DNA of 64,000 bases, taken from positions 3,127,226-3,191,225 of the forward strand of contig CAKMRJ010004445.1 in assembly GCA_928212115.1 (NCBI GenBank). The letters run 5' to 3'. A program made the translations under genes and the position numbers. Origin of the DNA: Lactuca virosa (taxonomy: Eukaryota > Streptophyta > Magnoliopsida > Asterales > Asteraceae). Numbering within the stretch: the stretch's first letter is position 1; every line of letters begins with the position of its first letter. The notes beneath the pieces are model-generated. The model did not search any database. It worked only from the letters and a program-made list of their open reading frames with translations, and had not been told where the DNA came from. Shown here piece by piece: positions 22,056-33,355 of this stretch.

Positions 22056-22806
22056 ATATATATAGCCAGCCGACAATCATAGTCGATTTTGATAGAAGAA
22101 TTGGATATATTAATATGGTTAAGATACTCTTCAAAGATGATTGTTGCTTTGCATAATCCCATAATTGACAATTCAATTACCAAACATCGGCATCTAATCA
22201 ACTTCGGAGTTCATTATGATCGTGATTTTTCTTTTTGAATTGTATTTTGTCTTAGAATTTGAGGAAGGAATGCCAATAGGCATTTCTAAACATTGCTACA
22301 AGACTATGAATGTTGAGATTTTATTTCATTTTTATTGGCCCTCACAAAACATAATAATTTAATATACATAGATATTACACATATATATGAATATACCCAT
22401 AACCGTCAATTATCCTGTACCTACCTTTGGACTGTATACGATAAGTCATGCATAACATGGTTCCTTTTTATGTTTTCCATACTAATTTTAAACCGTAAGA
22501 TGGAATATGACCTGATAAAATACAATACGACTTGAATTATGTCTCTTTACTTTCTTGTTCTTTTTTCGGCTAAACATGACATTGATTACTAGAAATAACC
22601 TTTGGGTTTAAGCATTCAAAACTAGAGCAATTTTAGCCCAATTCAAATTTGGCCCAAAACTAGGTTCTACAGACTACAATAACTGTACTGGTAAATTGGT
22701 CACTTGTCAATTTCTCATCTTTGCGGAGAGTTCCGAAGAGCATATTGTCTCCTTAGCAGCTAAGCAGCATCACTGATTTGAATTTGTTGAAGCTGTTAGA
22801 TCGAAT
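22056..22806 (+). other. Upstream region of the 58-aa gene
   Basis: Mostly AT-rich intergenic sequence. Around 22635-22660 it carries AGCCCAAT and TTGGCCCAAAA, site II-like elements common in promoters of plant housekeeping and mitochondrial-protein genes. The likely leader begins around 22720. Confidence 0.35.
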
Positions 22807-22983
22807 ATGGGGTATACGAAGGGCCTTTTTTCCGCCATAACCAGAGACGGGGAGCCGATAGTGAAGAAACTGGCTGCAGTGTCTGTATTTGGGGTGTTGC
22901 CTGGAGCCATGATCGCCTCTCTTATCTATTCTCCTCCTGATTTCATCTACAACAAGAACGCTCCTTCCAAATCTACCAATTAG
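22807..22983 (+). CDS. Small single-span membrane protein (58 aa), unrecognised
   Basis: An ATG at 22807 opens a 58-codon frame ending at TAG 22981-22983. The protein begins MGYTKGLFSAITRDG, has one hydrophobic span (about residues 22-42, LAAVSVFGVLPGAMIASLIY) and a short polar tail rich in Pro, Asn and Lys (SPPDFIYNKNAPSKSTN). Codon use and GC are clearly richer than the surroundings, and the leader region has site II-like motifs. Size and shape fit a small organellar-membrane subunit or accessory protein, probably mitochondrial, but I do not recognise the family and propose no function. The tract after the stop (AAAAG|GTTGG) could be a 3'-UTR splice donor. Confidence is from coding character, not homology. 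Confidence 0.65.
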   Translation: MGYTKGLFSAITRDGEPIVKKLAAVSVFGVLPGAMIASLIYSPPDFIYNKNAPSKSTN

Positions 22984-25326
22984 AGTCTTAAAAGGTTGGC
23001 ACTTCTCTTCCCTGTTATTTTGAATCTGTGTTATGTTAGGGTTTGCGTTTAGTTTTATCCCTCTTTTATTGCTTAATTGATTTGGATTATAGATGTTTCT
23101 AATTCAGATTATATGCTTCATATATAATTAGATACGGGGTATTATTTGGATTTAAAAGAGCGAGCCATTGTTCTAGTAAGTTGGGTAAAAGTCACCGATC
23201 TGTGCATGCAGCCAATCTATGTAGTCAATAGTTTTTTGGTACTCAACTTCTCATACTTTAGAAATTTATCTATGAAAATTGTTAATCGAGGGTCCTAAAT
23301 TGTCTAATTAGGAACTAGGTGGATACATTAAACGACCCATTTTGATAAATAAAAGAGGGATTATACCCTTTCAGACCATGCATCATAGTCAATATTATGA
23401 ATTGGCCATGAAACCAACGGGTGATAGAATTTAGTTGCAGGTAATAATTATACACAATTCCAGGCAAAAAAGTTGTAAACTTGGACTGAAAGAACATGTA
23501 TAAAGAAAAGTATTTTGTATGGCTTTCTATAAATAAAGATTGTTATAAATTGGTGAAGTTTGCTCTTTAATTTTAAAAATTGATTCTTCTGGCCTGGCCT
23601 GATAAATCTCCTCAAAAATCAATTTTGGAGTTGTTGGTTGAATCCCATGATGACGATTTCCAAGCGAGTTGTTTTTTTAGCTTGGTTTTTTAATGCAATT
23701 GTAAAAACATTGAGTTAACATAATAAAAAATGTTGAACCAATTTTCCTTCGTATGAAGATGACAAGATTCCTCCTCATCACCAAGATACAATGTTTCAAG
23801 TTCATAGCTAGCTTTAGTACATTTTATTTAACTCTTCTCTTCCACTTAGCTTCAAGTTATGCATGACATACACACAATCATTCATCTGTTGTTGATGTAG
23901 CTAATTACTAAACAACAAAATAGAGAAATATTCAACAAATTAGATACCAACTCGGTAACATTAGGAGATGATGAGCAATTGCATTGATGAGATTGTAACA
24001 AATTAGTGAAATATTCTTAATTCTTGTGTCTCATATTGTTTACTAATAAATACCATTCTTCTTGACCAGGGTATGTATGTATGTCTGGACCTCGAGGATG
24101 GACTGCAATGCAATAATTGTTAGATAGTTTTGAAGCAATTGTTATGTATTATTCACTATCCTAAAATTATCGATGAAAAAGACAATATTGTTTTTTCAGT
24201 GGAGTTGCATTCTTTTGATGCAAAGAGTGTTATAAATGCAATATTTGTTTTTGATTTTTTTTTTTCTTTTTTTTGCGTCAGCTTTCGACTCCATTGTACA
24301 TGGTAGATAATTAGGTTAAAATGCTAAATCCATCCCAAACTTAAAAGTAATAATAATAATAATATACTGATAATAAAAAGAAGTAAGTATATGTTACATC
24401 CTTGAAGCAACAAACACCTTCATTGTCCCTAATCTCGCTCATTATCTGTTTTTAAATCCATTTTACTTTAAGATTATGGGCTTGTGTTTTCCCTAATAAT
24501 TATAATAATATTTAGATCAGTCGATCAATACTACACATTTTTAGATGTATTCACACATTTACGAATGTGCAAAAATATGAACTTTGTGTTGTGATAAATT
24601 ATTTGTAAATTTCTACATTTAAAATTGTGAAAAACGACTAGTTAAAACTCACTTTAAAGTGTAGTAAATTACTAAAATCTTTACAGTTGGGAGTAGTGGC
24701 TTAGAATTTAAAGGTTTTAATATTCACAACTATTAGGCGTGGATATTTTTCCTCTTATCTCCATGCTATTATTTTACACGTTCATGAACACTATTTACAC
24801 AAAATAATATATTTCTATACAATTAAGTGTAGTTTTCTGTTATTTTCTAATACTTGAAAATTTGAAATATAATTACGTAAAAACGTAATATTTTATACAT
24901 TTGTGTTAAGTGCAAAGATTTCACATATATGTTGTAGTGTCTATACATTAATGGAAAACAATCTCTAAGTTAAACTATTAAAATGGGCTTACGTAATCTT
25001 TTGGCAGTAAATCCATTCGAATATATTGACTAATAGTTTCAAAACAGATTTTGTAATCATCCTTCATGATTTTAAATGTAATCGACAACTATTATATATT
25101 TCTCTTATAACACAACACAAGAAACAAGCATTCACAAAAGAAAGTTGTAATATACATGTGGAACATCATCAATACCTACAAACTTTTCACCTGTTCTATT
25201 CTTAAAAATTCCTGGGAGTAGGAGACATACTTGGCTCTAAAGATTGCCAAAAAAGAAGCAAACTTTATCACTTATAATATACAAATACAACTTAACTCGA
25301 AAGCAACATATCCCATAACACCACCC
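22984..25326. other. Intergenic, nothing recognised
   Basis: AT-rich sequence between the two host genes, with short frames only (for example 23497-23315, minus). It contains a (TAA)n run near 24346-24364 and an ATGT repeat near 24072-24083. No RNA gene, LTR or terminal inverted repeat found. Confidence 0.5.
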
Positions 25327-25333
25327 TATATAA
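25327..25333 (+). promoter_or_regulatory. TATA box of the cysteine peptidase gene
   Basis: TATATAA in ACCCTATATAAACCTCC, about 70 bp upstream of the start codon. Expected transcription start near 25360. Confidence 0.65.
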
Positions 25334-25396
25334 ACCTCCATTCATCCCTCATATTCTTCATTCAATCTCTTCTCATTTCACCACCAACACACCAAA

Positions 25397-26804
25397 ATGA
25401 CACTCTCCTCTTCAAAAAGACCATCCCTTTTCTTCTTTTTCCTTTCCCTTTTCGCCCTTTCAACCTTTGCCCACGAGTTCTCAATCGTGGGGTACGCCCC
25501 CGAGGATTTAACATGCATTGACAAAGTCATCAACCTCTTTGAATCATGGCTCTCAAAACACGAAAAGTTGTATGAGAGCATGGAAGAAAAGCTACATAGA
25601 TTCGAGATCTTCAAAGACAACTTAAAGCATATTGATGAAACCAACAAGAAAGTTAGCAACTATTGGCTAGGACTCAATGAGTTTGCTGACTTGAGTCATG
25701 AAGAGTTCAAGAACATGTTCTTAGGACTCAAGGGTGAGATGCCAGAAAGAAGAGAGGAATCGCCTAAAGAATTCACTTATAAAGATTTTCTTGATCTCCC
25801 AAAGTCTATTGATTGGAGAAAAAAAGGAGCCGTTTCACCCGTCAAGAACCAGGGTTCATGCGGTTAGTATAACAAATATTATATCATCCTCTAAGATTAT
25901 TAAATTTAGAGTAAACTACAAATTTAAAAACTTTCCAGTTCTGGTCATTTTTTCAAGGTTTTGTATTGATTTTGGTCCTCGTTTCAAGGTAACTTACAGA
26001 ATGGTCCCTGTGCTTTTTGATTTTTACTGTGTTGAGTCAAGAGTTGAAACCTTTTTCAACTCCGGTCTTTATATTTTAGAGTCTCATATCGATTTAATGA
26101 TGTTCTGATGTTGGTCCTTAGTTCTAGTTTTTATATTGATTATGGTCCTTTTTTCATTGTTCCAGGGAACAAAATTGATATGAAATCTTGAAATAAGGAC
26201 CAAAATTAAAAAAGTTTTAATATTGGACTAAACATGGTAAAATTTAGAAAGCAGAGTGACCATTTTCTAATTTACTTGGATTATGTCAAGATTCCATGGA
26301 CCAAAATCAATAAGTAACCTTGAAATAAGGACCAAAAAATGACATACATTTTAATTTTGGATTAAACATGGTAAAAAGTTAAAAGCATATGGATCATTTT
26401 TGTAATTTACTCAAAAATTTGTCATGCATATTCTTTTTCTCATATGATATGGAATACAGGTAGCTGTTGGGCATTTTCAACGGTGGCTGCGGTGGAGGGT
26501 ATAAACCAAATCGTGACTGGAAATTTAACAGTGTTATCAGAACAGGAGTTGATTGATTGTGATACAAGCTTTAACAATGGTTGCAATGGAGGTTTAATGG
26601 ACTATGCATTCTCCTTCATAGTGAAAAATGGTGGGCTTCATAAGGAAGAAGAGTATCCTTATATCATGAGCGAAGGAACTTGTGATGAAAAGAAGGTAAA
26701 AGTCTCGACTTCAAATTTAATATCAACACATTATAAGCAAACAAAAAAAATGGTTGTCTAGTGTTTACTCTTGTTTATATGGTTCATTCATTGAAAAAAA
26801 TATT

Positions 26805-26900
<96 letters not shown>

Positions 26901-27367
26901 TTGCTCTAAACTTTTATTTTTTTACATCTTTAGGATGTATCAGAAAAGGTGACAATAAATGGGTATCATGATGTACCTCATAACAATGAAGATAGTTTCT
27001 TGAAAGCACTTGCAAACCAACCTATTAGTGTTGCAATTGATGCTTCTGGTCGCGACTTCCAGTTTTACAGCGGGGTAATTAATTAGTCTCGTATAAACTT
27101 AATCGAATTATTTAAGTAATATATAATTATAATATATCTTATCCATTTCAGGGTGTGTTTGATGGACATTGTGGAAGTGATTTGGATCATGGAGTTGCAG
27201 CAGTTGGATATGGAACAAACAAGGGACAAGATTATATAATTGTGAGAAATTCTTGGGGACCAAAATGGGGAGAGAAGGGTTACATCAGAATGAAGAGGAA
27301 GACTAGTAAAAGTGAAGGGATGTGTGGTATTTATAAGATGGCTTCTTATCCTACCAAACAAAAGTGA
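25397..27367 (+). CDS. Papain-family cysteine peptidase, XCP (xylem cysteine peptidase) type, 4 exons
   Basis: Exons 25397-25862, 26460-26695, 26934-27074 and 27152-27367 join in frame to 352 aa with GT-AG introns, the normal family length (about 355). Layout: signal peptide (1-25, ending STFA), inhibitory I29 prodomain with the ERFNIN region (about 60-90) and NEFADLSHEEF, mature enzyme from about 134 (LPKSIDW). Active site: Gln152, Cys158 (GSCGSCWAFS, split by intron 1), His294 (LDHGVAAVGYG), Asn314 (RNSWGPKWG). GCNGGLMDYAF is present; there is no granulin domain. In Arabidopsis XCP1/XCP2 act in the vacuole of tracheary elements during xylem autolysis. Intron 1 carries a MITE and intron 2 an (AT)n run. 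No disabling change seen. Confidence 0.93.
25909..26412. mobile_element. MITE in intron 1 of the peptidase gene
   Basis: The ends are inverted: GAGTAAACTACAAA at 25909, and TTTTGTAATTTACTC ending at 26412. The interior has the repeated TGGTCC/GGACCAAAAT words typical of this common plant MITE type (TGGTCCCTGTGC on the left, AAATAAGGACCAAAA on the right). It is non-coding, about 504 bp. The exact target duplication is unclear. Confidence 0.65.
26809..26897. repeat. (AT)n microsatellite in intron 2
   Basis: About 88 bp of alternating TA inside the 238-bp intron between exons 2 and 3. Likely length-variable between accessions. Confidence 0.95.
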
Positions 27368-27450
27368 TCATGGCGTTTGTAACTTTTCCTTTTTATGTAT
27401 TTTCTTGCTTCTTGTTTTCTGACTTTTAATCAAGTCAACCCCATCATTCT

Positions 27451-27456
27451 AATAAA
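27451..27456 (+). promoter_or_regulatory. Poly(A) signal of the peptidase gene
   Basis: AATAAA 84 bp past the stop codon, in TTCTAATAAAAATGC. Confidence 0.55.
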
Positions 27457-27490
27457 AATGCAACTTATTTCTTTTAATTGCTATTACTAA

Positions 27491-28415
27491 CGTGCTGTTT
27501 GTTTTTTCTGAAGCAAAATGTCTGCAGTCTGCGGACCACATCTGTAGACCTCTGCAGTAGAAGAGGTGGACCAAACGTCTGCAGTCTGAAAAAAGAAGAC
27601 TGTTTGTTTTTTAACATCTGCGGGCTATTAAAATAAACTGAAATCTAAATAATCTGATTTTTTTAAACTTCAAAGTGATTTTTTTAATATTTTTTATGAC
27701 TTTGTTATAAATAATTAACGAATCTAGATCAACTTTTATGTATTATTGTATAAAAAATAAAAATAAAAATGGTATGAATTAACGTATATATTTGATAAAA
27801 ACCAACAACTTTGGTTGCAAAGTTATAACTAAACATTATAATTAGTGATCAAAGAATTTGATACATAAATGGATAGAAATAAACTTCGATTTTTTCAATT
27901 AAATCCATTAAAAACGTATCATAAATATTTTCTCGAGAAATTGACGATACTGTATTAAATAATGTTTTACAAAATTTGGCAAAAAAATATAAGAATATAT
28001 TATGATTTTTTTTCATATTTATATAAACAATTTCAACGACTATTATTATAATAAATCTTTATTTATAAATTTGTCAAAAATATAATGTTTGTATCGTCGA
28101 ACGTTTTTTTTTTTTAAGTTTTGTAATTTTTTTTTCAAATTGTTTATCATTAATAAAGTTGGAAAAAATATAAATAAATAAAAAACTTAAAAAAAATAAA
28201 GATATATATATATATATGTTGTTTTAGGCTAGAAGATGTCTGAAGATGTTAGAAGACTCTGGTCCACATCTGCGCCAAGAAGAGGGCGCACAGACATTTT
28301 TAGGTCTGCAGTCTTCAAAAAAACAAACGGTCTGCAAAGGCTAATGTCTGCGCGTGGTCTGCGCGGCGCAGACAGAAGAGGCCACGCAGATCTGCAGACA
28401 AAAAACAAACACTAC
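27491..28415. mobile_element. Probable hAT-type MITE
   Basis: The left end is CGTGCTGTTTGTTTTTT. The right end reversed is GGTAGTGTTTGTTTTTT. GTGTTTGTTTTTT-type ends are familiar from plant hAT-derived MITEs. Both subterminal regions are dense in GTCTGCAG/CTGCAGAC words (27520-27600 and 28300-28405), as expected for transposase-binding repeats. The middle is AT-rich and non-coding. The frame at 28236-28496 runs through the right terminus and is not a gene. An 8-bp target duplication was not convincingly found. Confidence 0.6.
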
Positions 28416-28698
28416 CTAAATGTAGGAATTCGAGAATATAACAAACCAAATGGAGAAAGAAAACAAGAACGCTATGGGAATACTAAACTCCACTAGCGGT
28501 TCAAATTGTTAAAATCTAAGTCAACAAAAAGAAAATATGTGCCAAGTAGAAACAAAAAGTACAACCAGTAAGAAGATGTACTCGATTTCCAATTATATAT
28601 TTGAATTTTGATAGAAAAATGCAACGATATACAGTCTCATAAGGCAGAAATTGTTAGTGTATTGGTGTGTCTAGAAGATACAACTATCGGTCAAAGAT
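28416..28698. other. Short intergenic stretch
   Basis: AT-rich, nothing recognised. It ends where the TGTAACACC LTR-like start begins. Confidence 0.4.
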
Positions 28699-29454
28699 TG
28701 TAACACCTAGTTGGTAAACATTTTCTTAAATTATTAAACATTTTTTAGAGTTTAACCTTGGTCACGACGTGAGCACATGCGTGTCACGGCGTGACCATAC
28801 CCCATGAAATGCACGTATCCTATGGATGTCACGATGTGACTGCATAAGGGTCACGACGTGACAACGGTTGCAAAGCCAAACCTTAATTTTTGGGATTTCT
28901 CCCCTATTTAAAGGAAGTGAGGGCTAAGATTAGCCCACCCTCAACCTCCATCACCTCCCTACACTTCCCTTTGAAACCCTAATCCTCCATAGTTAATTTG
29001 AGCTCCATTTGGTTGTTTTATAACCAAGAAGAAGGAGAGATAGAGTTTGGTGCATCAACTCAACGTTCAAGCTTCACAATCATCCATTCTCACACTTTCT
29101 GGATCCTTGTGAGTTTCTAATTTCAATGTTTTATGAGTCCATGAGTTGAGATCTAGGCTTTTATGTGTTATCTTCCATGTTTAGATTTCATAGAGTGTTG
29201 AGAATCCATAAAGTTTGTCATAAAGTTGCCAACTTTATGGATCTTCGGTGTCCCTTTGTTGAGATAAGTGTTGGATCTAAAGTATGGTAGGGTTTTGGGA
29301 CTCTTGCATGAGATTATACCCCCAATACTTCTTTGTTTTGCCCTAGCTTGTGTTTGGAACATGCATTGGACATGCATGTCCACAAAGCTATGATATTTAT
29401 GGTGTTCTAGGATAGAGAAAGCCTTCCGGAAGGTCTGAATTGCAAGGCTTAAAG
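28699..29454 (+). repeat. Truncated LTR fragment with GTCACGACGTGAC palindromes
   Basis: Begins TGTAACACCTAG, an LTR-like 5' end. It then has four imperfect palindromes of the form GTCACG(A/G)CGTGAC or GTCACGATGTGAC (28760-28861), and a TATA-like CTATTTAAAGG near 28914 followed by a CT-rich leader (28935-29000). There is no matching 3' end. The sequence switches near 29455 into the LTR of element A. It is the left part of an LTR cut off when A's own LTR was truncated. Small frames here (29383-29168, minus) are not supported. Confidence 0.5.
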
Positions 29455-32244
29455 CTTAGTGATTTCCCCTGATTAATGATGTCGGATTTCTACGTCTGGA
29501 TGAAACCCTTGATTAAAGCTTAGTGATTTCCCTTGATTAATGATTTCCCTTGATTAATGATTTCCTTTGATTAATGATTTCCCCTGATTAATGATGTCGG
29601 ATTTCTACGTGAGTCGTTATAACCATGCATGATAATGACTAGTTCGTCTGTCTTAGTATTCTAATGAACACCGAAATTTGATCTTAAGACTTTGTCACCC
29701 TAGACTGGTCGAGTCTAACTGTAGCGAACAGCTTAGGTGTGGGGGAGTCACCCCCGTATAGATCTATACACAAACTCTCGCTCTCCCTCCAGGAGACTTT
29801 GATTACAACTACAGACTACGACCGACACTTATTGGTGTCACCCGTTATTACTCACTCAATCCACATGAATTTGATTAACCTTGATTAATGATCGAATTTT
29901 AGTTTACATGAAGAGAAGGTAAGCCTAACAGACGAGAAGAAGAGGACTACTAGGCCCTACTAATTTCGTATGTTATTTAAGGCTGTCGAGTATACGAAAA
30001 GCGCGTTGGCCCATTTCGCATATAATTTATTTGGACCTTACTAGTAATGCTAATGGGCCACTGAGGCCCAATAGCATGTAAAAACCATTGAGGGTCCATT
30101 AAGCATGTATATGGGTCACAGGAGGCCCAATAACATGTATTATTTAAGTTGGGCCCAAAAGCCATGTTAATGAGTCACGAAGGCCCATTAAGCATGATTA
30201 GAATCTCTCAAGCCCAACCATTTGAACGTTTACTTGTTTTGTATAGTACTAATGTTGCGAGTTGTTTAATCGATATGTCGTATAAATCACGAAATTGTTT
30301 TATAACGATTTATAACTGTATAAAATAGTTATTTTTCTATTTAAATCCCATAAGTTATAAAGTTTTGTATATTTTGGCCCGATTATTATTATTATTAACA
30401 TAATTGACCAAAAACATTAATTTGACCTATTCAGCCCCCTTATTTTGTAAAGTTGGCAATTTTTGCCCTTTTTATAAAAAAAATGACATTTTAGGTCCTT
30501 GAACCATTTTTCTTGACATCTTTGACCCAAACACTTATTTAAATAATGTTTTAAGCCCAAAAGTGACTTTTTGAAAGTTTCAACCCCTTTAGTTAAAAGA
30601 TTTGCATTTTAACCCACCTTTTTCGCATCTTTTACACTTTTTACCCAAAATCCAAATTCTTTGCATTTTAAATCCTTTTTACAAATATGATCATTTTAAA
30701 CCCTATAAATAGATTTATTTACCTTTCTACCCACTGTTTTGAGTAATTTCCATTTCAGCCCCTTAAGAAACATATTTTTCGCAACTTTGGGCTTATGGGC
30801 CGAAAGGCCCAAAAATTAGCCCAATAAGTCATAAAATTTCATTTTTAGTCCTTTGAAAAACATAATGTTCATAGAAACTTCTATTTTAACTGTTTTGGCA
30901 TTTTGAACCTTGTAAAAACCGCAAATGACATCTTTTCCCTAAACTTTTACTTATTTGACAAAAATAGTCCAAAAATGAGTTTGATGTTGTGGTATGTTAA
31001 TTTAAAGCTTGTATATTAGTTTATCTTGACATGTTGAGTGAAATATAAACTAGATCACATATTTTTCCTTTTTGAACTATAGATCTCGAAATATCTTTCA
31101 TCTTTAGCACAAATATATCACAAAATCACAAGAAATCACACATAACATACAAATACACATAGATCTTCACATTTTACTTGCATTCTCCCCCATAAAACAT
31201 ATGAAAACCAAAAATAGAAGGGTATGAAACTCACCTTAGGTTTGTGGGTTCGGTTTTGAAGAAGGAAATGGAAGAGTTTTGGTCCTAGTAAGCCTTCTTG
31301 GGTGGATCTCGAACTTAGAGTTCTTTAAGATGATGATCATGAGTTTGTGTGAGTTTAGAAAGATTCTTGATGAAATAAAGAGACTAGATTATAGATCCAA
31401 GCATTTAACTTACCTAAGGTGATGATTCTTGTGGAAGAACCTCCTTGAAATGCTCCAAGATCTCGAAAATTTGGATAGAGAATAGGATGTGCTTGAGAGT
31501 TTTTAGGATGAGAGTTTGAAGATGTGTGTGTGTGTGTGTGTTTGGTGATCCTCGGCCGAAACAAGAAGAGAAGAGAGAGGGGAGAGTCTTGAGTTGATGG
31601 TGCATGGAAATATGGGATTTGATGCATGGATATCCCATGGGTAATTATGAGGTGTCATGGAAAGTCAACCCTCCCTTATCCACTTTTTATTATTCTTTTT
31701 TTTGTTTTGTTTTACTTGGGCCGAGAGAGAGAGAGAGAAGAGAAAAGATTTGGGCCTTAATGTTAGAGTCCAAATTATGGAGCCCAAATTAATAGCTTTC
31801 GGCTCATTTGGGCCTTTGGAGTGGGTTTCGGCCCAAACGTGCATGCAAGAATGGATTGGTGGCTTTTTAGGGCTTATTGGATTGTTATGGCCCAATAAGG
31901 CCCATTAAAGGTAAACTAGTCCATTTTAGACTTATAAAGCCCAAAAAGGTTATGTCTTATGAGAGTGGGTCCAATTAGAGCCCATTTAAGAGTTCTATGC
32001 CCAAGATAGTCACATTGGAGGTTTATTGGCGCTTTAGGCCCAATAAAGAAATCCTAGTCCATAATGGACTTAAACCGGGATTTCTAGGGTTTCCAACCTT
32101 TTGTTGACTATTTGAGTGTTTTGAATAGAGTGTTTGATGGAATTTGGTTGTCATTGAATAAGAATCATACGTTGCTTTCAAGTTTTTGTTACAATGTTAT
32201 CCTTGTTTAATGTTTACAAAGCATTAGAATTCCTAGTTGTGACA
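29455..32244 (-). repeat. 3' LTR of element A, truncated at its distal end
   Basis: Minus strand TGTCACAACTAGGAATTC starts at 32244. It is collinear with 58190-60125 plus 62756-63546 of the 5' LTR. The distal ~600 bp present in the 5' LTR (57605-58190) is missing. At the break lies a minisatellite of about 17-18 bp (CTTGATTAATGATTTCC) with several units (29510-29600). Confidence 0.8.
29510..29600. repeat. Minisatellite TTGATTAATGATTTCCC in LTR A
   Basis: Four to five near-identical 17-18 bp units, also present at 58188-58268 in the other LTR with a different unit arrangement. It sits at the truncation point of the left LTR. Confidence 0.85.
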
Positions 32245-32258
32245 TCATCCCCTCGTTA
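32245..32258 (-). promoter_or_regulatory. Polypurine tract of element A
   Basis: Minus strand AACGAGGGGATGA directly before TGTCACAAC. The same context, with AACGGGGGGATGA, precedes B's 3' LTR. Confidence 0.8.
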
Positions 32259-32296
32259 GAGGGAATTTCGTCCCGAAATTCTTTTTGAAACTAGAT

Positions 32297-33136
32297 TTAA
32301 GAATGCAAGAATAAGTGAGGGTACTTTTGCTTCATCTGGTCTTCGCGTTCCCAAGTGAATTCCGGTCCACGCTTTGCGTTCCACCAAACCTTCACTATTG
32401 GAATGCGGCTTTGCTTAGTACGCTTCACCTCCCTGTCCATGATTTCGACGGGTTCCTCGATGAACAGGAGATTCTCATTGATTTCAATTTCTTCTAATGG
32501 GATGACGAGAGTCTCGTCGTATAAGCACTTCTTCAAATTGGAAACGTGAAACACTGGGTGTATGCTGTTGAGTTCGGCAGGTAGTTGCAGTCTATAAGCC
32601 ACCGGACCGATTCGGGCAAGAATCTCGAAGGGTCCAATGTACCGTGGGTTTAGCTTTCCCCGTTTCCCAAAACGGATCACCCCTTTCCAGGGGTAGACCT
32701 TTAACAACACTCGATCCCCGACTTGAAATTCCAAAGGCTTTTGCCGCTTATCGGCGTAGCTCTTCTGTCGGTCGCGTGATGCTTGAAGTCGAGCTTTGAT
32801 TTGAGCTATCTTCTCTGTCGTTTCGCGTATGATTTCTGATCCTGTCAATGCACTGCTTGGTGTCTGCCCTCTTTCCAGCTGAGTGTCGCCTACCTCTGTC
32901 CAACACAACGGTGATCTACATTTACGACCATATAATGCTTCGAAAGGAGAAACTTTGATGCTTGTGTGATAACTGTTGTTGTATGAAAACTCAATTAAAG
33001 GTAAGTGGGTATCCCACAACCTTCCAAAGTCTATCACACATGCTCGAAGCATATCCTCAAGCCTTTGAATGGTTCGCTCACTTTGACCATCCGTCTGGGG
33101 GTGGTAAGCAGTGCTTATGTCGAGTTGTGTCCCCAT
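32297..33136 (-). pseudogene. Element A integrase C-terminal half and chromodomain-like tail
   Basis: Open 279-aa minus-strand piece. It starts MGTQLDISTAYHPQTDGQSE, which includes the third catalytic residue (Glu of QSERTIQ). It continues through FSYNNSYH, EALYGRKCRSPLCW, RQKSYADKR, GDRVLLKVYPWKG and FHVSNLKKCL, and ends in a chromodomain-like motif (WWNAKRGPEFTWEREDQM) that in chromoviruses directs integration to heterochromatin. It is separated from the upstream piece by a TAA at 33152-33154, where the homologous codon in B is CAA. Confidence 0.85.
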
Positions 33137-33151
33137 AGCCTTCTGTAGCGA

Positions 33152-33355
33152 TTACCAAAAGCGTGAAGTGAACCTACTATCTCGATCTGAGATGATAGAT
33201 ATTGGTACTCCGTGGAGTCTCACAATTTCCTTGATGTAGATCCTTGTTAGTCGCTCCATCTTGTATGTCTCCTTTATTGGCAGGAAATGAGCGGATTTTG
33301 TCAATCTGTCGACTATCACCCATATGGTGTCCAATCCATCTGTTGTCTTGGGTCA
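33152..33355 (-). pseudogene. Element A integrase core, short open piece
   Basis: Carries DTIWVIVDRLTKSAHFLPI and the second catalytic Asp (SDRDSRF). It is bounded by a TGA at 33353-33355 and a TAA at 33152-33154. Both stops fall inside the continuous integrase frame of B, so they are disabling mutations, not gene ends. Confidence 0.85.

Noticed and set aside
28236..28496. 86-codon frame
   Set aside because: Runs through the right end of the probable hAT MITE.
29510..29600. Regular direct repeats suggestive of a CRISPR-like array
   Set aside because: Units are contiguous with no unique spacers, in a plant LTR; a simple minisatellite.
31354..31640. Small frames near 31355-31638 and 62688-62962
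   Set aside because: Present in both LTRs of A at the same position, containing a GTGTGT/CACACA tract; LTR leader, not genes.
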